NCBI RefSeq assembly: GCF_029784165.1
Contig: NC_073696.1
Coordinates: forward strand, 246,569,971 to 246,633,970
Reading direction: 5' to 3'
Source: Wyeomyia smithii
Taxonomy: Eukaryota > Arthropoda > Insecta > Diptera > Culicidae
Length of the DNA: 64,000 bases
The position numbers and the translations under genes are program-made. The notes below the pieces were generated by a model that ran no database searches, was not told the DNA's origin, and saw only the letters and a list, made by a program, of their open reading frames with translations. Shown piece by piece: positions 1-13,035 of this stretch. Within the stretch, counting starts at the first letter, position 1; every line of letters starts with the position of its first letter.

Positions 1-160
1 TTTCGCTTTCAACAGGCAATCTTTTTGAAAGACTACCTGTTGAAACGCAAAATAATAAATTTGTTTTTAACGGTAACAAGTGTTTAGTGAGTAAATTTGG
101 TTTGAGATATTTCTAATTAAATTCTATAGTGAAGTGAAAGTGTAGTGAAGTTTTCCAGTT

Positions 161-1454
161 ATGCCTGGAAAAAATAAAAAAGCTCGCTTTGATGCGGCTT
201 CAAGGAAACTTGAGGCATCTCCTCCAAGTGACACTGAAATTTCGACTAACAGGTATGATATTCTTTCTTTCGTTGGGGATCAAGAAATCCAAACTTCTCA
301 TACTGAGGATAAAGCCGTTATGAAGAAGGTTAAAGTTCCACCTATTGTGGTATTTGTAGCAAATTTTAAAGCATTTCGATCAGAGCTTTCATCGTTTCTG
401 TCGGATGTGAAAGTTAATTTTCAAATAGGCCGCCAAGGCGAAATTCGTATTTTGGCCAAATCTCTTGATGGCGATAAACATCTTTTACAGTATTTGACTG
501 AAAAGATGTATAAATTTTATTCTTTTGATGCTAAAAACGAGAGACCGTTTAAGGCTGTTTTGAAAGGTCTTTCAAATGACCAAACTATTGAGGAAATTAA
601 AAAATGTTTGTCAGAATCACTTGGTTTTGCTCCCAACCAAGTAATTTTGATGAAACGAATGGCAAATGCCAAAATTAATCAAACTGGAATACACCAGGAA
701 AATTACTTAGTACATTTTGATCGTACCAAAGAAAATAATTTGAAATGTTTGGAAAAAGCACGTGTTTTGTTTAACGTGCGAATAAAGTGGGAAAATTTCA
801 AAAGACATGGAGAAATCCATAATCTTACTCAATGTCGGAATTGTCAAGCCTATGTTCATGGAACTCGAAACTGCCATATGGCAGCAAAATGTATGATTTG
901 TGGTGACACTGGTCACACGAAAGATATCTGCCCCGTGAAAGAGACCACTAATAGTTTCAAATGTGTAAATTGTTGGGGAAATCACAAATCTAATTTCTTT
1001 AATTGTCCTGTAAGGTCAAAAATTATTGCTTCCAGACAACGTAGGAATTCTAAGCAACCTGTTGTCAATATGGGTATACAAAATACTTTCAATACTGTTC
1101 AGGCATCACCAGCAATTTTATTAGCAGGTGTGTCTGTAGGTAATAATTTAAATTCAGATAACAAATTTCAGACAAAAAATCCTGTTCAGGCAACGCCAGG
1201 CTGTTCATATGCCAGTGTCAGGTAATATTTCAAATTCAAACAGTAACAAACCATTCGTGTTTGGTGCTGAAAAGTCAGCCGGTATTGATTTAGGTAGTCC
1301 AACTCCCGAGAAGATTGAATACCTACAACAATCCATACTGCAGTTAATGTCCGTTTTGTTGAACTGTAACTCGATGTACGAGGCTGTTCAAGAAGGTATA
1401 AAATTTACAACTAATATTGTTATGAAATTGAAATTCAGCAATGATTTTAAATAA
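161..1454 (+). pseudogene. Jockey-type LINE ORF1 (gag-like, zinc knuckle), frameshifted
   Basis: This is the nucleic-acid-binding ORF1 protein that coats element RNA in the ribonucleoprotein particle. The first frame (161-1225, 354 aa) has a lysine-rich N-terminus and an RRM/PRE_C2HC-like central region (about residues 60-215). Three Cys/His zinc knuckles follow: CRNCQ...C, CMICGDTGHTKDIC and CVNCWGNH...C (about residues 225-282). A single frameshift near 1215 moves the reading into another frame. That frame continues to 1454 with the typical Jockey gag C-terminus (PTPEKIEYLQQSI..., then GIKFTTNIVMKLKF). Correcting the shift would give about 430 aa, which is normal for the clade. The ATG at 161 is the first in frame and follows a plausible leader. 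Confidence is high for the family and moderate for the exact frameshift base. Confidence 0.87.
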
Positions 1455-3228
1455 TGCTGTATATTTTCTAAATTGGAATGCTCGCTCTTCAAAAGCGAAA
1501 GAAGATGAATTTTTTAATTTTTTAACAGTCCACGATGTGCATATTGCAGTTGTGACTGAAACGCTTTTAAAGCCAAATATCAAACTAAAAAAGAACCCAA
1601 GTTATATAGTTCATAGAGAAGTTGAACAACTAAAACCTTATTCAAAACCTTTTTGGAAACCTTCGAAAGTTCTTAAGAAACCTTCGAAGCCCATTCCAGT
1701 CCTTAAAGATGGTGATTGCATTTTTCTAACGAATGAACAAAAATCTCAAAAACTTGCTCAGCAGTTTGAGAGCGTTCATAACTCCAATTTCAATGTAGTA
1801 AGTCCTATTGAAAATAAAGTAAACCAAAAGTATGATCAGATCACCACCCAAGAATTTCTTTCTGATGAGGTATTGGAAACAAACTTGACTGAGGTGCGAA
1901 CTATTCTCAAAAAATTCAAAAACATGAAAGCACCAGGAGATGATGGGATTTTCTATATCCTTATTAAAAGACTTCCCGAAAACTCTTTAAATTTTTTGGT
2001 AAAAATTTTTAACAGATGCTTTTCACTAGCACATTTTCCTACGAAGTGGAAAAATGCCAAAGTCACTCCAATTTTAAACCCCGAAAAGAATCCAGCTGAG
2101 GCATCAAGTTATCGACCAATTAGTTTACTTCCCTCTATTAGCAAACTTTTTGGAAGAATAATTCTTAATAGAATGATAACACATATTAATGAGAACTTAA
2201 TTTTTGCAAATGAGCAGTTTGGTTTTCGCCATGGGCATTCCACTACTCATCAGTTACTTAGAGTAACAAATATGATTCGAACTAATAAATCTGAAGGCTA
2301 TTCGAGCAGCTCTACTAGATATAGAAAAGGCATTCGACAGTGTTTGGCATAAAGGTTTAATAGCTAAAATGTCAAATTTCAGTTTTCCGCTTTACCTCAC
2401 AAAAATGATATACAAAGTTATTTAACTGACTGCACTCTCCAGGTTAACTATCTAAATGGTAAATCTAATAGATTGCCTGTTAGAGCTGGTGTGCCTCAGG
2501 GGAGTATCTTGGGCCCAATCTTATATAACATTTTTACTTCTGATCTTCCTGATTTACCACCAGGTTGTGAAAAATCTCTGTTTTGTGACGATACAAGCAT
2601 TTCCGCAAAGGGAAAAAGCCTTCGTGTTATATGCAGTCGGCTACAAAAAAGTTTAGATATATTTTCTTCATACTTGCAGAAATGGAAGATTTCCCCTAAT
2701 GCTTCTAAAACACAGTTAATTATTTTTCCTCATAAGCCAAGAGTTTCGTTTCTCAAACCCACCCATAAACTCGTTATTAAGATGAACGGTGTGGTCTTAA
2801 ATTGGTCTGAGCAAGTTAAATACTTAGGGCTAATTTATGATAAGAATCTTACTTTCAAGGAGCACATCGAAAATATCCAGTCAAAGTGCAATAAGTATAT
2901 CAAATGTTTATATCCTCTTATCAACAGGAATTCTAGACTTTGTCTCAAGAATAAACTGTTAATTTACAAACAAATTTTTAGGCCAGCAATGTTATATGCA
3001 GTTCCCATCTGGACAAGTTGTTGTACAACCAGGAAGAAGACACTTCAAAGGATTCAGAATAAACTTTTGAAAATGATTTTGAAGCGTCCTCCCTGGTTTA
3101 GCACGAACGAGCTACATAGGCTCACTGATGTAGAAACATTAGAAAATATGTCAAGCCAAATTATCAACAAATTCCGACAAAAATCGTTTCAATCCTCAAT
3201 TGCAACGATTAGCTCACTTTATAGTTAG
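1441..3228 (+). pseudogene. Jockey-type LINE ORF2 (endonuclease remnant plus reverse transcriptase), broken
   Basis: ORF2 normally encodes an AP-type endonuclease followed by a reverse transcriptase for target-primed reverse transcription. Here only the first part of the endonuclease remains (NWNARS near residue 10 and TETLLKP near residue 40). At about 1618 the reading jumps in frame to the linker before the RT (YSKPFWKPSKVLKK), so roughly the last three quarters of the endonuclease, including the GDFN and SDH regions, are gone. RT motifs follow: YRPISLLPSISKLFGR and NEQFGFRHGHST, then LDIEKAFDSVWH in a shifted frame at about 2303-2400. The first frame resumes with GVPQGSILGP and the catalytic FCDD. 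There are two frameshifts, near 2300 and near 2405. The C-terminus runs to a stop at 3226-3228. The product cannot be functional. Confidence 0.88.
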
Positions 3229-3498
3229 TAAGATAGTTTTAAGTTTATTTTAAGTTTTGTTTTTTTTTCTCCTTGACAAGTAGGTTTAATAATTTTCCTA
3301 CAATTACATTAACTTAACTGCAAAAGCTAATAACATTCAATAATATAAAAAAGCGTACATATACATATATATAATAGTGTTGAAATGTCACCATTTGTGG
3401 CAGAACACACAATAATAATTCTGAATAGATATTAGTACATAAATAAATCATTACAAACATTCCCCCCCCTATTACAAAAAAATAATAAAAAAAAAACA

Positions 3499-3836
3499 AA
3501 CATAATGACGCTTTACGTATTTCCTTTTTTCTCTACCTCTTTCTCTATATTTATTGACGCGCGTTTTTATTTCGTAAACAAACAGCAGTCAAAATCCAAA
3601 AGCGGACATTTTCACGAATCGTTTAAAATTTTGTTCTCCTGATCGCGACTAAAAGAAGTGATTTTAACTATGGACTTCGGTTCATATCACCACAAACCAA
3701 ATATATTCCAGGAATGAAAAAGAGAAAGAACAGTAGAGCAGATATTCTGTTATTTTTTGTCGAATTCCTCCAGCTACTGCTGCAGTGTCGAAATCGGATC
3801 CCACGTGAAATACAATAAGTAAACTTGCTATACTGT
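3499..3836 (+). other. Non-coding stretch after the Jockey element
   Basis: A/T-rich and pyrimidine-rich sequence with no open frame or clear repeat boundary. It separates the Jockey A-rich tail from the degraded 140-bp-type repeat units. Confidence 0.5.
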
Positions 3837-4290
3837 TTATACAAGAAAAATTAACCCCCAATCCACCATGGATTTTTCCTCAGTTACGCCAATGTTTGCA
3901 TGATTAATTCCCGAGTTAAACAGAAATTTGCGGTTGTTTTGTATAAGAGCCCTCCTTTCTAAAAAAGAGAGTGGTATCCCCAGGAAAACATTTCTCACTT
4001 CCAAAAACCACCATATGCCCGAGTTGGTTCCATTAACTTGATTGATTCTCGAGATATGCAGAAATTTGTGTTTCATTTGTATGGGACTCCTCTCTTACGA
4101 AAAGGGAGGGGTGTTAAAATACCTTAGACATGTTTGTTACCCTTGAAAGCACCTATATGCCGATTTTGGTAGTAGTTGTTCTCGAGTTGTGCAGAAATTT
4201 GTGTTTAATTTGTATGGGAACCCTCTCGAGAGGTCTCGAACTGTCTTAGTAAACTATTCCGGCCCCTAAAACACCTATACACAAAATTTC
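3837..4290. repeat. Three degraded monomers of a ~140-bp tandem repeat (tail of an interspersed repeat)
   Basis: The motif cagaaatttgtgttt recurs near 3921, 4060 and 4191 at 131-139 bp spacing. Each copy is followed by a tttgtatgggac-like block and a run of purines such as gggaggggtgt. The same monomer family forms the second tandem array at about 24873-25450. That copy also runs into a short (ACAG)n tail, which identifies this block as the 3' part of the same interspersed repeat and places the adjacent giant microsatellite at its tail. The open frame on the minus strand here is not a gene. Confidence 0.75.
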
Positions 4291-6303
<2,013 letters not shown>

Positions 6304-7020
6304 TTCAATTATTTCAATAATTTCTTAAATTATTATTTCGATTTTGTTATGTGTTAATATTCGAACCCATGCCTGGTAAAAAAAATATTCAACGCCTAAT
6401 CTCACGCCGCACGATAATCGTCGTATGGGTGGATTGCAATTTCTTTTTGTTTCCTGCAGTTTTTACTTTTTTTTATCTCTATCATACATTCTCTATGCGT
6501 TTGCTTTTGAAGGTGTGTGACATCTGTCGTACATACGTGTATAGATCATTTTACGAGCTGGTGGGGCTGGATATACGGTATTTTCTGATATTGATGTTGC
6601 TTTTACGTGCGTTATGCCAGCAGTTCAATGTTTTCTGTTAAAATTTTTTTTATAAATTGAGTTCTGAAACGTCTCTTGAAACGGTCTATTGCCGTCTAGG
6701 GTTGTTGCTGTTTCGCTCAACCTGTGAATCGTCGTATCTCGGTGCTCCGATTTCGTCAATTTTTGTCGATAACGTTCGTGATTGCGAACGTCGATAACGT
6801 TCGTGATGCGTGAACGTGTGGCTGTTCTGTTTGGATGACTTTACGAGGTGTATGGTTGTAGAAAGGAGCGACTCGTTTGTGCAAGCACGCAATGCTGTCA
6901 TAACAACTTGTTTCAATTCATGTTTTCAGCCACAGAAACATGAACATGATTATAACTATATTATTACATTAAACCAATTGGATCATGTTCATATCACTTA
7001 TCAAAGTGAATCCTAATCAA
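6304..7020 (+). other. Non-coding region with a short tandem duplication
   Basis: No supported gene. A unit of about 24 bp beginning gtcgataacgttcgtgat is repeated near 6764-6812. The frame at 6351-6641 has no recognisable domain. Confidence 0.4.
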
Positions 7021-7180
7021 GAACCCAACCCACAAACAAAAAATCCGCTTCGTAGTCTTTGTAAGGAAGCAGAGGTATGCTTAGTCTCTAACCTTATTGT
7101 AGGTTTCGTGTAGCACTGGAACAACTTGAAATTCATGGTTCCAAAAGTAACGAGATTGAAAAAGTTGAAGGGTATGTGCT
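7021..7180. repeat. Partial copy of repeat family R (internal end)
   Basis: This segment contains gtagtctttgtaaggaagca and the reverse complement of the block at 21300-21450 (gaatttcaag...cctac). It is a short isolated copy of the end of repeat R that is seen whole, in the opposite orientation, at 21.3-22.8 kb. Confidence 0.65.
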
Positions 7181-7559
7181 TTAGTGCACAAACGTAGGCT
7201 TACCGTGGGACTATTGTGGGTGTGTAGATTTAATTCTGCCATAGCCATAGTATAAACCACACACCAAACACACAAATACCATACACAATAATCCATTACT
7301 ATTTCACAAAAAACCACATACACCTGTCATAAACCACAGCATTCAAATACCAATACCCACACGAACTGCCCATAAATGCATAACAATCCCATGTAATTTC
7401 TCATCACTTTTTGCTTAAACCTCAAAAACTTTTTCACATACCCGGTGCTCTCAAAAACTCGCAAAAAAAGCTTTTTGTTTGCTAAATTGATTAGAAAAAT
7501 ATGAATTTTGGTCAGTCCCATGTTACAAATAAACGCAAAACAAGTGCAGTGCTGAAAAT
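7181..7559. other. Unassigned AT-rich sequence
   Basis: Low-complexity A/C-rich stretches (for example accacacaccaaacacac). No supported gene or repeat boundary. Confidence 0.4.
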
Positions 7560-7750
7560 AACTAGCATAGAATTATGATCACTATCATATAAATACCAAT
7601 TGAAGTACTATTAGGAAAAATAATTAGTCATTAGGGAAAAATATTCTTTTCCCTTGAAACAGACGCAAGCCAAGCGTCGAAACGTCGGGATGAATTGAAA
7701 TAGAGTCGTTCTAAATGAGTATTTTTGACTGCTAAGCCATAATCACCACA
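7560..7750 (+). mobile_element. Decayed Penelope-like 3' end with hammerhead-like motif
   Basis: A stem GACGC (7662-7666) / GCGTC (7674-7678) is followed directly by GAAAC (7679-7683). About 45 nt further on comes gactgctaagccat (7727-7740). The Penelope terminal region at 55440-55530 has the same order: TTGATAA, GACAA/TTGTC stem, GAAAC, then gactgatgagccgaaa about 45 nt later. The upstream core element here is TTGAAAC instead of CTGATGA, so any ribozyme is inactive. Only the terminal region remains and there is no coding part. Confidence 0.5.
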
Positions 7751-7899
7751 TATTAAAATTCTACAGTCGACCCTGTAACGAATAAAAGAATACAAAGAAA
7801 GAATACAAGAAACATAAAATAGGGGTTGAATAAAATAAAAGAGATCTCTTATAAATATGTTAAAAGGCACAATAAAAACTGTATGAAAATAAACGCGAT

Positions 7900-8200
7900 C
7901 AAAACAAAACTAATTGCGCAAATTAATGAAATGAAGGATGCTCTCTTTATAGCCAATAAGTTAGCAGTTAAGTTCGTTGTAAGTTTACTGCCCCTTTTTT
8001 TGACAAGTAGGTTTAAATCCCTACGAATGATAAATTCTTATTGCAAAAGCAATCAAATCCTAAGAATTAAAATTACAAATTTCTAACAGTGTTGAGAAGT
8101 CACCATTTGTGATTGGACACACATACTCATTATTTACTAATATTTATCATAAATACTTAAGCTACTAACAAATCCCCTGCTTTAATAAATAAAATTTAAT
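7900..8200 (+). mobile_element. 5'-truncated Jockey-related 3' end
   Basis: This piece shares the end of ORF2 and the 3' UTR with the Jockey copy at 1-3498. Shared blocks include tgacaagtaggttta, gttgagaagtcaccatttgt (gttgaaatgtcaccatttgt in the other copy) and the acacac...aataattctga-like tail region. The divergence suggests a different, older copy. No RT domain remains. The two copies point the same way. Confidence 0.7.
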
Positions 8201-8627
8201 AATGAAATGAAGGATTAAAAATATGGTTTAGAAATGAGCTCAAAATGGAAGACCACAGAAAAGAATTTTAAGCTAATATGATATGTTAAGGAACACAATT
8301 TTGTTTTATTTTGTTGTTTGAAAAGCTTTCAGTTTTACGCTGGTTTACTCCCATCGAAAGCTAGATACGTAACAGAAAAATATGTGAGCAATTAAAAGTA
8401 TTCAATTAACACCATTTGGAGGAATAGAATAGAAAAGTGAAATAGCTTAAAAAATATTCAACGAAAAAAAAACATAAGAAACAGCGAAAAGAGACGCACA
8501 GTAAAAATTACAATTGTTATATCAATAAAATTACAGAAAAGTAAAGATTTGTGGAATAAAGTTTATTATAAGTTATGATATTAACAAAATTCAGAAGAAG
8601 TAACTAGGTTTTAAAGCAGTAAATGAT
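8201..8627. other. AT-rich spacer
   Basis: Poly-A-rich sequence (for example cgaaaaaaaaacataag near 8461). No gene or repeat boundary is seen. Confidence 0.4.
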
Positions 8628-9190
8628 AGAAATACTACAAGGTATACAGCCTTAGGGTTGTATGAAATGGTGACGTAGGACTAAACACTGTAATTAGGGG
8701 ATTTTTAGTTACAAAGGTTACAGAATCTGCAGACAGCAAGAATTCGTTTGTTCTGTGGTTTAAGTATATTTTTATACGCAGCCTCCCCATAAATTTTCTT
8801 TTTGGAAATATATTGAGCGACACTCGAAAGAACTTCGATTACACTCAACGATATTGTACGATATAGTAGTGTTTTTGTGCGTACAACATTTATTTAACCA
8901 AGCACAAGCGTGTCGTTGTTATTGTAGAAGCACCAAGAGTTTCTCGCAATGCGTCTGAATCAGAATTAACTCTATTTCCTCATAAACCAAATCCAACAAT
9001 ACCTACGTTATCATAATACATGATTTTGTCTACTTGAACTCTGATAAAATTAAATTTATAACATAAATCTTATTATGGAAATAATTTCGAAGCCGTTACA
9101 TAGGTTCACTCATAGGGAAACATAAGAAGATATGTTGAACAATTGAATCCACAAGTTCCAGCGAAAAATCATAACAATCGACAATTACAA
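8628..9190 (+). repeat. Repeat family R, copy A, left segment
   Basis: The segment begins aaatactacaaggtatacag and is an inverted homologue of 22260-22838. Shared blocks include the terminal gtatgaaatggtgacgt, ctaaacactgtaattagggg, gcaccaagagtttctcg (with its inverse cgagaaattcttggtgc) and acataagaagatatgtt. Sequence similarity is clear but indels are frequent. No coding capacity was found, so the class of the element (LTR or DNA transposon) is open. Confidence 0.75.
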
Positions 9191-10000
9191 GGAAGTTAAA
9201 GTTCGAAATGGTTGGTGTTTCTTGTTTGACAATTTTTTTTCATTTGCCAATTTTTTTTTTCATTTGCCAGCAAATAAATATATGGTCGCTTTCTTCGATG
9301 ATTTTGTTTCAGTATTGCCTGCTTTAGGCGGAGCGAGCAACATAGAGCGAGTGTTTCACGAAAGAATCGTAAACGATTGCACTCAAGCGATCGTAATGAT
9401 TCTTTCAAATGTTGGTTGCTTGTAGGCGTAATTCGGCTACTCCACGTCGTGCTTTCACCGTGATATACCACGATGATTCTTGGTGATTTCAAGTATCAGA
9501 TGCTAATGCACCATGCTACAATTTCCGTAAGCATTGATGATACCTATTTGCTCCGGCAAGCAAACAATTGAACGCAATCTAACGTTCATTTGGATTCATA
9601 ATTTTGCGATAATATCTCAAAGCTTCTCGCGATAATGTTGAATGCAAAAGAACTTGGATACAATAAATACTATCGTGTTTGAATCATTCAGTCTCCTTCT
9701 ATGGTATTCGGAACTCCTAGAAGCGAAAAACAATCAGCAGCGTTTCTATGGAAAACTTGTACGCGAGTTGAAATAGTTGAACGATTACTGATAAATCAAA
9801 GAACACATTTGCATGAAATGCAAACCACTGCAATGATAGACGACGAGAGACCAGCGGCGCACTGATCCACATAATATGTATATTATACTGTACGGTATTG
9901 TTGCTTTTACCAGCATGTTTTCTTTCAAGACATCAATTTTTATTATCCTCTGACAGCAGGTTTGAAAATTTTTCAAGTAAAAGGCTTGTTTCAAAACGTT
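9191..10000. other. Unassigned sequence inside or next to R copy A
   Basis: The matching interval in R copy B is about 430 bp, so part of this 810 bp may be inserted sequence. Direct short repeats of attttttttcatttgcca occur at 9230-9270. No supported gene. Confidence 0.4.
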
Positions 10001-10054
10001 TCGAAAGATCTTTACCTTTGAGACTTCAAATTAGTCTAAGTTCATGGAAGCAAA
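10001..10054 (+). repeat. Repeat R copy A, segment left of the hAT-like insertion
   Basis: The sequence gagacttcaaattagtctaa...catggaagcaaa matches the reverse complement of 21785-21830. The last eight bases, gaagcaaa (10047-10054), are repeated at 13633-13640 on the other side of the insertion. Confidence 0.8.
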
Positions 10055-10199
10055 TAGGGATGTCGATATTGAAAATAAAATATCGATGTTCGTTTTATCG
10101 ATATTAAGAGCGGCATCGATCTTAAAATCGATATTACGTGTCGATATCAATATTTTATCGATATTTTCCTTCATATATTTTTTGTTTGGATTTTAGTTA

Positions 10200-10346
10200 G
10201 GCCTGAAACAAGCTGAACGCCGACGTGAGCGATCGGGCGAGATTCTTGCCGAAGGTTAACAAACAGCCGTGAGTAGAGTTGTTCATTAACCTACGGCGAG
10301 AATCTCACCCGATCGGTCGCGTTGGTGTTCAGCATGTTTCATGCCC
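10200..10346. mobile_element. MITE 1, PIF/Harbinger-like, 147 bp inverted repeat
   Basis: The whole unit is an imperfect palindrome. ggcctgaaacaagctgaac opens it and gttcagcatgtttcatgccc closes it, and cgatcggg and cccgatcg pair inside. The flanking trinucleotides are TTA (10197-10199) and TGA (10347-10349). The TIR beginning GGSC and a 3-bp TWA-type duplication suggest a PIF/Harbinger-type MITE. It carries no coding sequence. Confidence 0.7.
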
Positions 10347-10349
10347 TGA

Positions 10350-10593
10350 GGTGAAACCTCATTGAATCCAAAAATGGCCGACTTCGAGTCATAACTTCGA
10401 ATTTTCAAAAGCACAAGACTCGGAAATACTCATTGCGATTCCTGTGAAAATTCTTTTTATGTTTGCTTCACCACAGCAAACATAAAATTACATTTTCACA
10501 GAGAACGCATTAACTGTTTCCGAGTCTTGTGCTTTCGAAAATTCGAAGTGGTGACTCGAAGTCGGCCATTTTTGGATTCAATGAGGTTTCACC
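10350..10593. mobile_element. MITE 2, 244 bp inverted repeat
   Basis: The left end (ggtgaaacctcattgaatcc and onward) and the right end are inverted copies over about 44 bp that are nearly perfect, reaching cgacttcgagtca. The arms continue with gcacaagactcgg / ccgagtcttgtgc. The unit lies exactly between trinucleotides TGA (10347-10349) and TTA (10594-10596), so it directly abuts MITE 1 and MITE 3. Confidence 0.75.
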
Positions 10594-10596
10594 TTA

Positions 10597-10706
10597 AGCA
10601 GGTATTAGACGAAGCAAATATTTGCTATTTTTTAATACAGATTTTATTTTGTGCAAATAAAAATCGTACCAAAAATAGCAAATATTTTCGTCGTCTAATA
10701 CCTGCT
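10597..10706. mobile_element. MITE 3, 110 bp inverted repeat
   Basis: The ends agcaggtattagacga and tcgtctaatacctgct are perfect inverted copies. The arms extend with gcaaatatttgctatttt / aaaatagcaaatatttt. TTA flanks both sides (10594-10596 and 10707-10709). Confidence 0.8.
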
Positions 10707-11628
10707 TTAGTATTGCATATTCCGGCGAAGTGTTTGCTATTTCATCTCGTCCGTTAGGACAGCGGGCCGATTGCTGATCGCTTTACGCAAGGTGCATTTT
10801 CCAATCAGATTAAACCGACGTTTCGTGAGCCGCGTCTCCTAATCTTCACTGATCCATTGACTAATCAGCAGTCAGTTACTGAAGCATCCTCCCTGAACAT
10901 TCATGTTATCGCTTATGTAACACCGATTCTTTACTGAAATTCATCGATCCTGCCATCCCAATGTAACACCAAGGCATCGCATTTGATCGGTTTAATGTGG
11001 TGGTTATTGCCCCGAGAAGTTTCACACCCAAATTTCTGGAAATTCGCTCTATACATGCTGTCAATAAAAAAGAAATATGGCAACCATATTTTTGTCGAAC
11101 TGCTTACATTTTCCATCTAGCACTTAATGATTCTAATACCAACAATTCTGGTACCTACTTTTCAGTTGGTTTGCCCTAAAATAGCTGAAATAGAGTAAAC
11201 GTCCTTTAATTTCTATTGACCTATTTTCGAATAAATATATTTATCAATGGAAAACCAAGCCTTAACCAGGGTGGCCACCCAACCGAGAAAAAACCTGGAA
11301 TTGTTTGGAGCCGGGAAAAAAAACCGGGAATTTCACTGAATATTTCAAGCCGGGGTGAGATTGTCAGCTATTTCATGGCGGTCACTAAAATCCTGGAATA
11401 AATTTTCTCGAAAACGACCAAGAAAGACTGGTCTTCTGACCCGGAAGAGATGGCTGACAGGTCACGGGCTGGATGGCACAATCTCACCCCGGCTGCCAGT
11501 ATATTTAACTCATTTCTCACAGTGCTTATATCAGTTTTGTTTTTATTCATCTTTCTCTTGAAAATTAATTAACCACGGTAAGCTCCCCGGAAGTAGCAGT
11601 CAAACGGCTCGAATTTTGCCTAGAGCAA

Positions 11629-12060
11629 ATGGTTCACAAAGATAATCTCGCGGGAACTGTAGTTGACAGATTTCGCCAAGAATACTCACAACTGTTGGGT
11701 ATGCATTCGACGGAGACATTGCTGACTTCCTACCGCCGTAGTGAAAAACGCCTTGATGCTTTCTGTAGAGATCTGATAGCTGATTTAGGCAAGAAACGTC
11801 CTAACTTGACCGTGTTTATTAAGGAGATTTTGATCCAGCGATTGGTGTACGATGCAGTACAGGATGCCGGTGGTGAAGACGAAATTGATATCACCAAGTC
11901 GTTAATCTATTACGCTCGCGTTTCACATAGCCGATATATTGAATTGTTGAAGACAAAGAAGAAGGAGAATTCAGATCAAGATGAAGAAGCCAGAAAGAAG
12001 AATGCCACGGCCCGTGCTCTTGAAGCTAATGTGTTTAAGTGTAATTCTTTTATATATTGA
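11629..12060 (+). CDS. Hypothetical 143-aa protein, possible transposon-encoded exon
   Basis: I do not recognise this protein. It is charged and predicted to be mostly helical (IKEILIQRLVYDAVQ, ITKSLIYYARVSHSRYIELL), with a basic/acidic tail (KTKKKENSDQDEEARKKNATARA) that could form a coiled coil. Codon use is less AT-rich than the surroundings. The frame stays open upstream of the ATG back to about 11572 (reading ...EVAVKRLEFCLEQ before Met), so it could be an internal or last exon after an acceptor ending ggtaag near 11583. It lies between the left end of the nested TIR element and the mariner remnant. It may be a fragment of that element's own protein or a captured host exon. Confidence 0.4.
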   Translation: MVHKDNLAGTVVDRFRQEYSQLLGMHSTETLLTSYRRSEKRLDAFCRDLIADLGKKRPNLTVFIKEILIQRLVYDAVQDAGGEDEIDITKSLIYYARVSHSRYIELLKTKKKENSDQDEEARKKNATARALEANVFKCNSFIY

Positions 12061-12241
12061 ATCTTCGGTGGTTGAGGTAAAAACGGTTCCTACAAACTTA
12101 ATTTAGCCTAGGAGTCCCCGGTAATGAGTATTATATGCGTTGTTCATAAGTTTTAAAAATTCTACGCCCCTGCGAGCGACCTTCCGGCAGTTAACCGGAA
12201 CGTTCGCCATGACGGACGAAAACCTGCGTGCAGGCATGTTT

Positions 12242-13035
12242 TCAAGCTTTTTCTGTGTTTTTTATTAATTCCTCCTCCGTTTTCGCGACAAAATTGTTGG
12301 AATAGATCTTGCGCTTCAAGTATGTCCAGAAATTCTCCATCTCCTCCAACGATCGCTTCGAGTAGTGGGCCGACGCCAAATGTAGCCAGAACACCGTGTC
12401 TTCGCCCTTATGGTATTTCTTGATAAACGACGCAACTTCTGGCAGGCACTTCGTACTGTAAATTTCCTCGTTCACGGTCAGCCCGGAGCAAAAGAAGAGC
12501 AACTTTGACATCCCTTTCTCGCTAATTGTCAGCCACAGCCGCACCTTCTTGGGGAACTTGGTCTGTGAATATACTTCACCTCGGTGCTCACTTTCTTCGT
12601 AGGGGAGGTAAAATACAAAGTGCCCTACTAATCGTTGTCATCTAGGGTTAGATAGGTCTCGTCGTCCATTACCACATCGCGATTTGCCAGGGAAATCGAC
12701 TTGACCATCTTAAACCTCTGTCGCTGCGTCATTGCCTGCAGCTCCGAGACTAGCACCAGTGGACGGGACTGCTGCTTCCTGACATGTATGCCCATGTTTT
12801 CCAACAACTTTTTCACTGTTTTACCGCATGCACCAACCTCCCGACCAAGTGCACGCAGCGATTTAGCCACTTTTCCCTCGGTCTTCCTCTTCAGCATCCT
12901 TTGAAGCTTCTTGCCGTTCAGGGTCGTTGGCCGTCCAGAACTGGGCTTTCTTCCGATGCTTTGATCGTTGTCCAATTGTGTCAAGATATTGTAGATGCCG
13001 GAACGGGCATACCAGGCGTCTACAAAGTGCCACAC
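12242..13035 (-). pseudogene. Tc1/mariner-type transposase remnant (mosquito DD37E-like)
   Basis: The first frame (13035 down to 12628) has a helix-turn-helix region, a GRKPSSGRPTTL basic linker, a second helix-turn-helix (LREVGACGKTVKKLL-like) and the first catalytic Asp in VMDDETYLTLDDND. It then stops. The reading resumes out of frame at about 12580-12544 (KFPKKVRLWLTISEKG). The second Asp region has mutated to WLHLASAHYSK, where related transposases have WPDLASAHY. From there it jumps almost directly to ENFWTYLKRKIYSNN, so about 20-25 residues before the final Glu region are deleted. It cannot be active. The similarity to the mosquito DD37E/ITm group is from motif memory, not a search. 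Confidence 0.75.

Larger units (their letters stand above)
1..3498 (+). mobile_element. Jockey-type non-LTR retrotransposon, damaged near-full copy
   Basis: The element has a 5' leader (1-160), a gag-like ORF1, an overlapping endonuclease/reverse transcriptase ORF2, a 3' UTR and an A-rich tail at about 3473-3498. ORF1 and ORF2 overlap by 14 nt (ORF2 ATG at 1441, ORF1 stop ending at 1454), as is common in the Jockey clade. The leader contains an inverted repeat (CAACAGG near 10-16 and CCTGTTG near 38-44) that could form a hairpin. The element is not intact: ORF1 has one frameshift, most of the endonuclease is deleted, and the RT region has two frameshifts. The true 5' end may lie outside the window. 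The Jockey assignment rests on the CCHC gag, the ORF order and the RT motifs. The named family was not determined. Confidence 0.88.

Noticed and set aside
6369..6420. ATGCCTGGTAAAAAA resembles the Jockey ORF1 start (ATGCCTGGAAAAAA)
   Set aside because: The similarity ends after a few codons and the rest of the frame has no gag features; likely chance.
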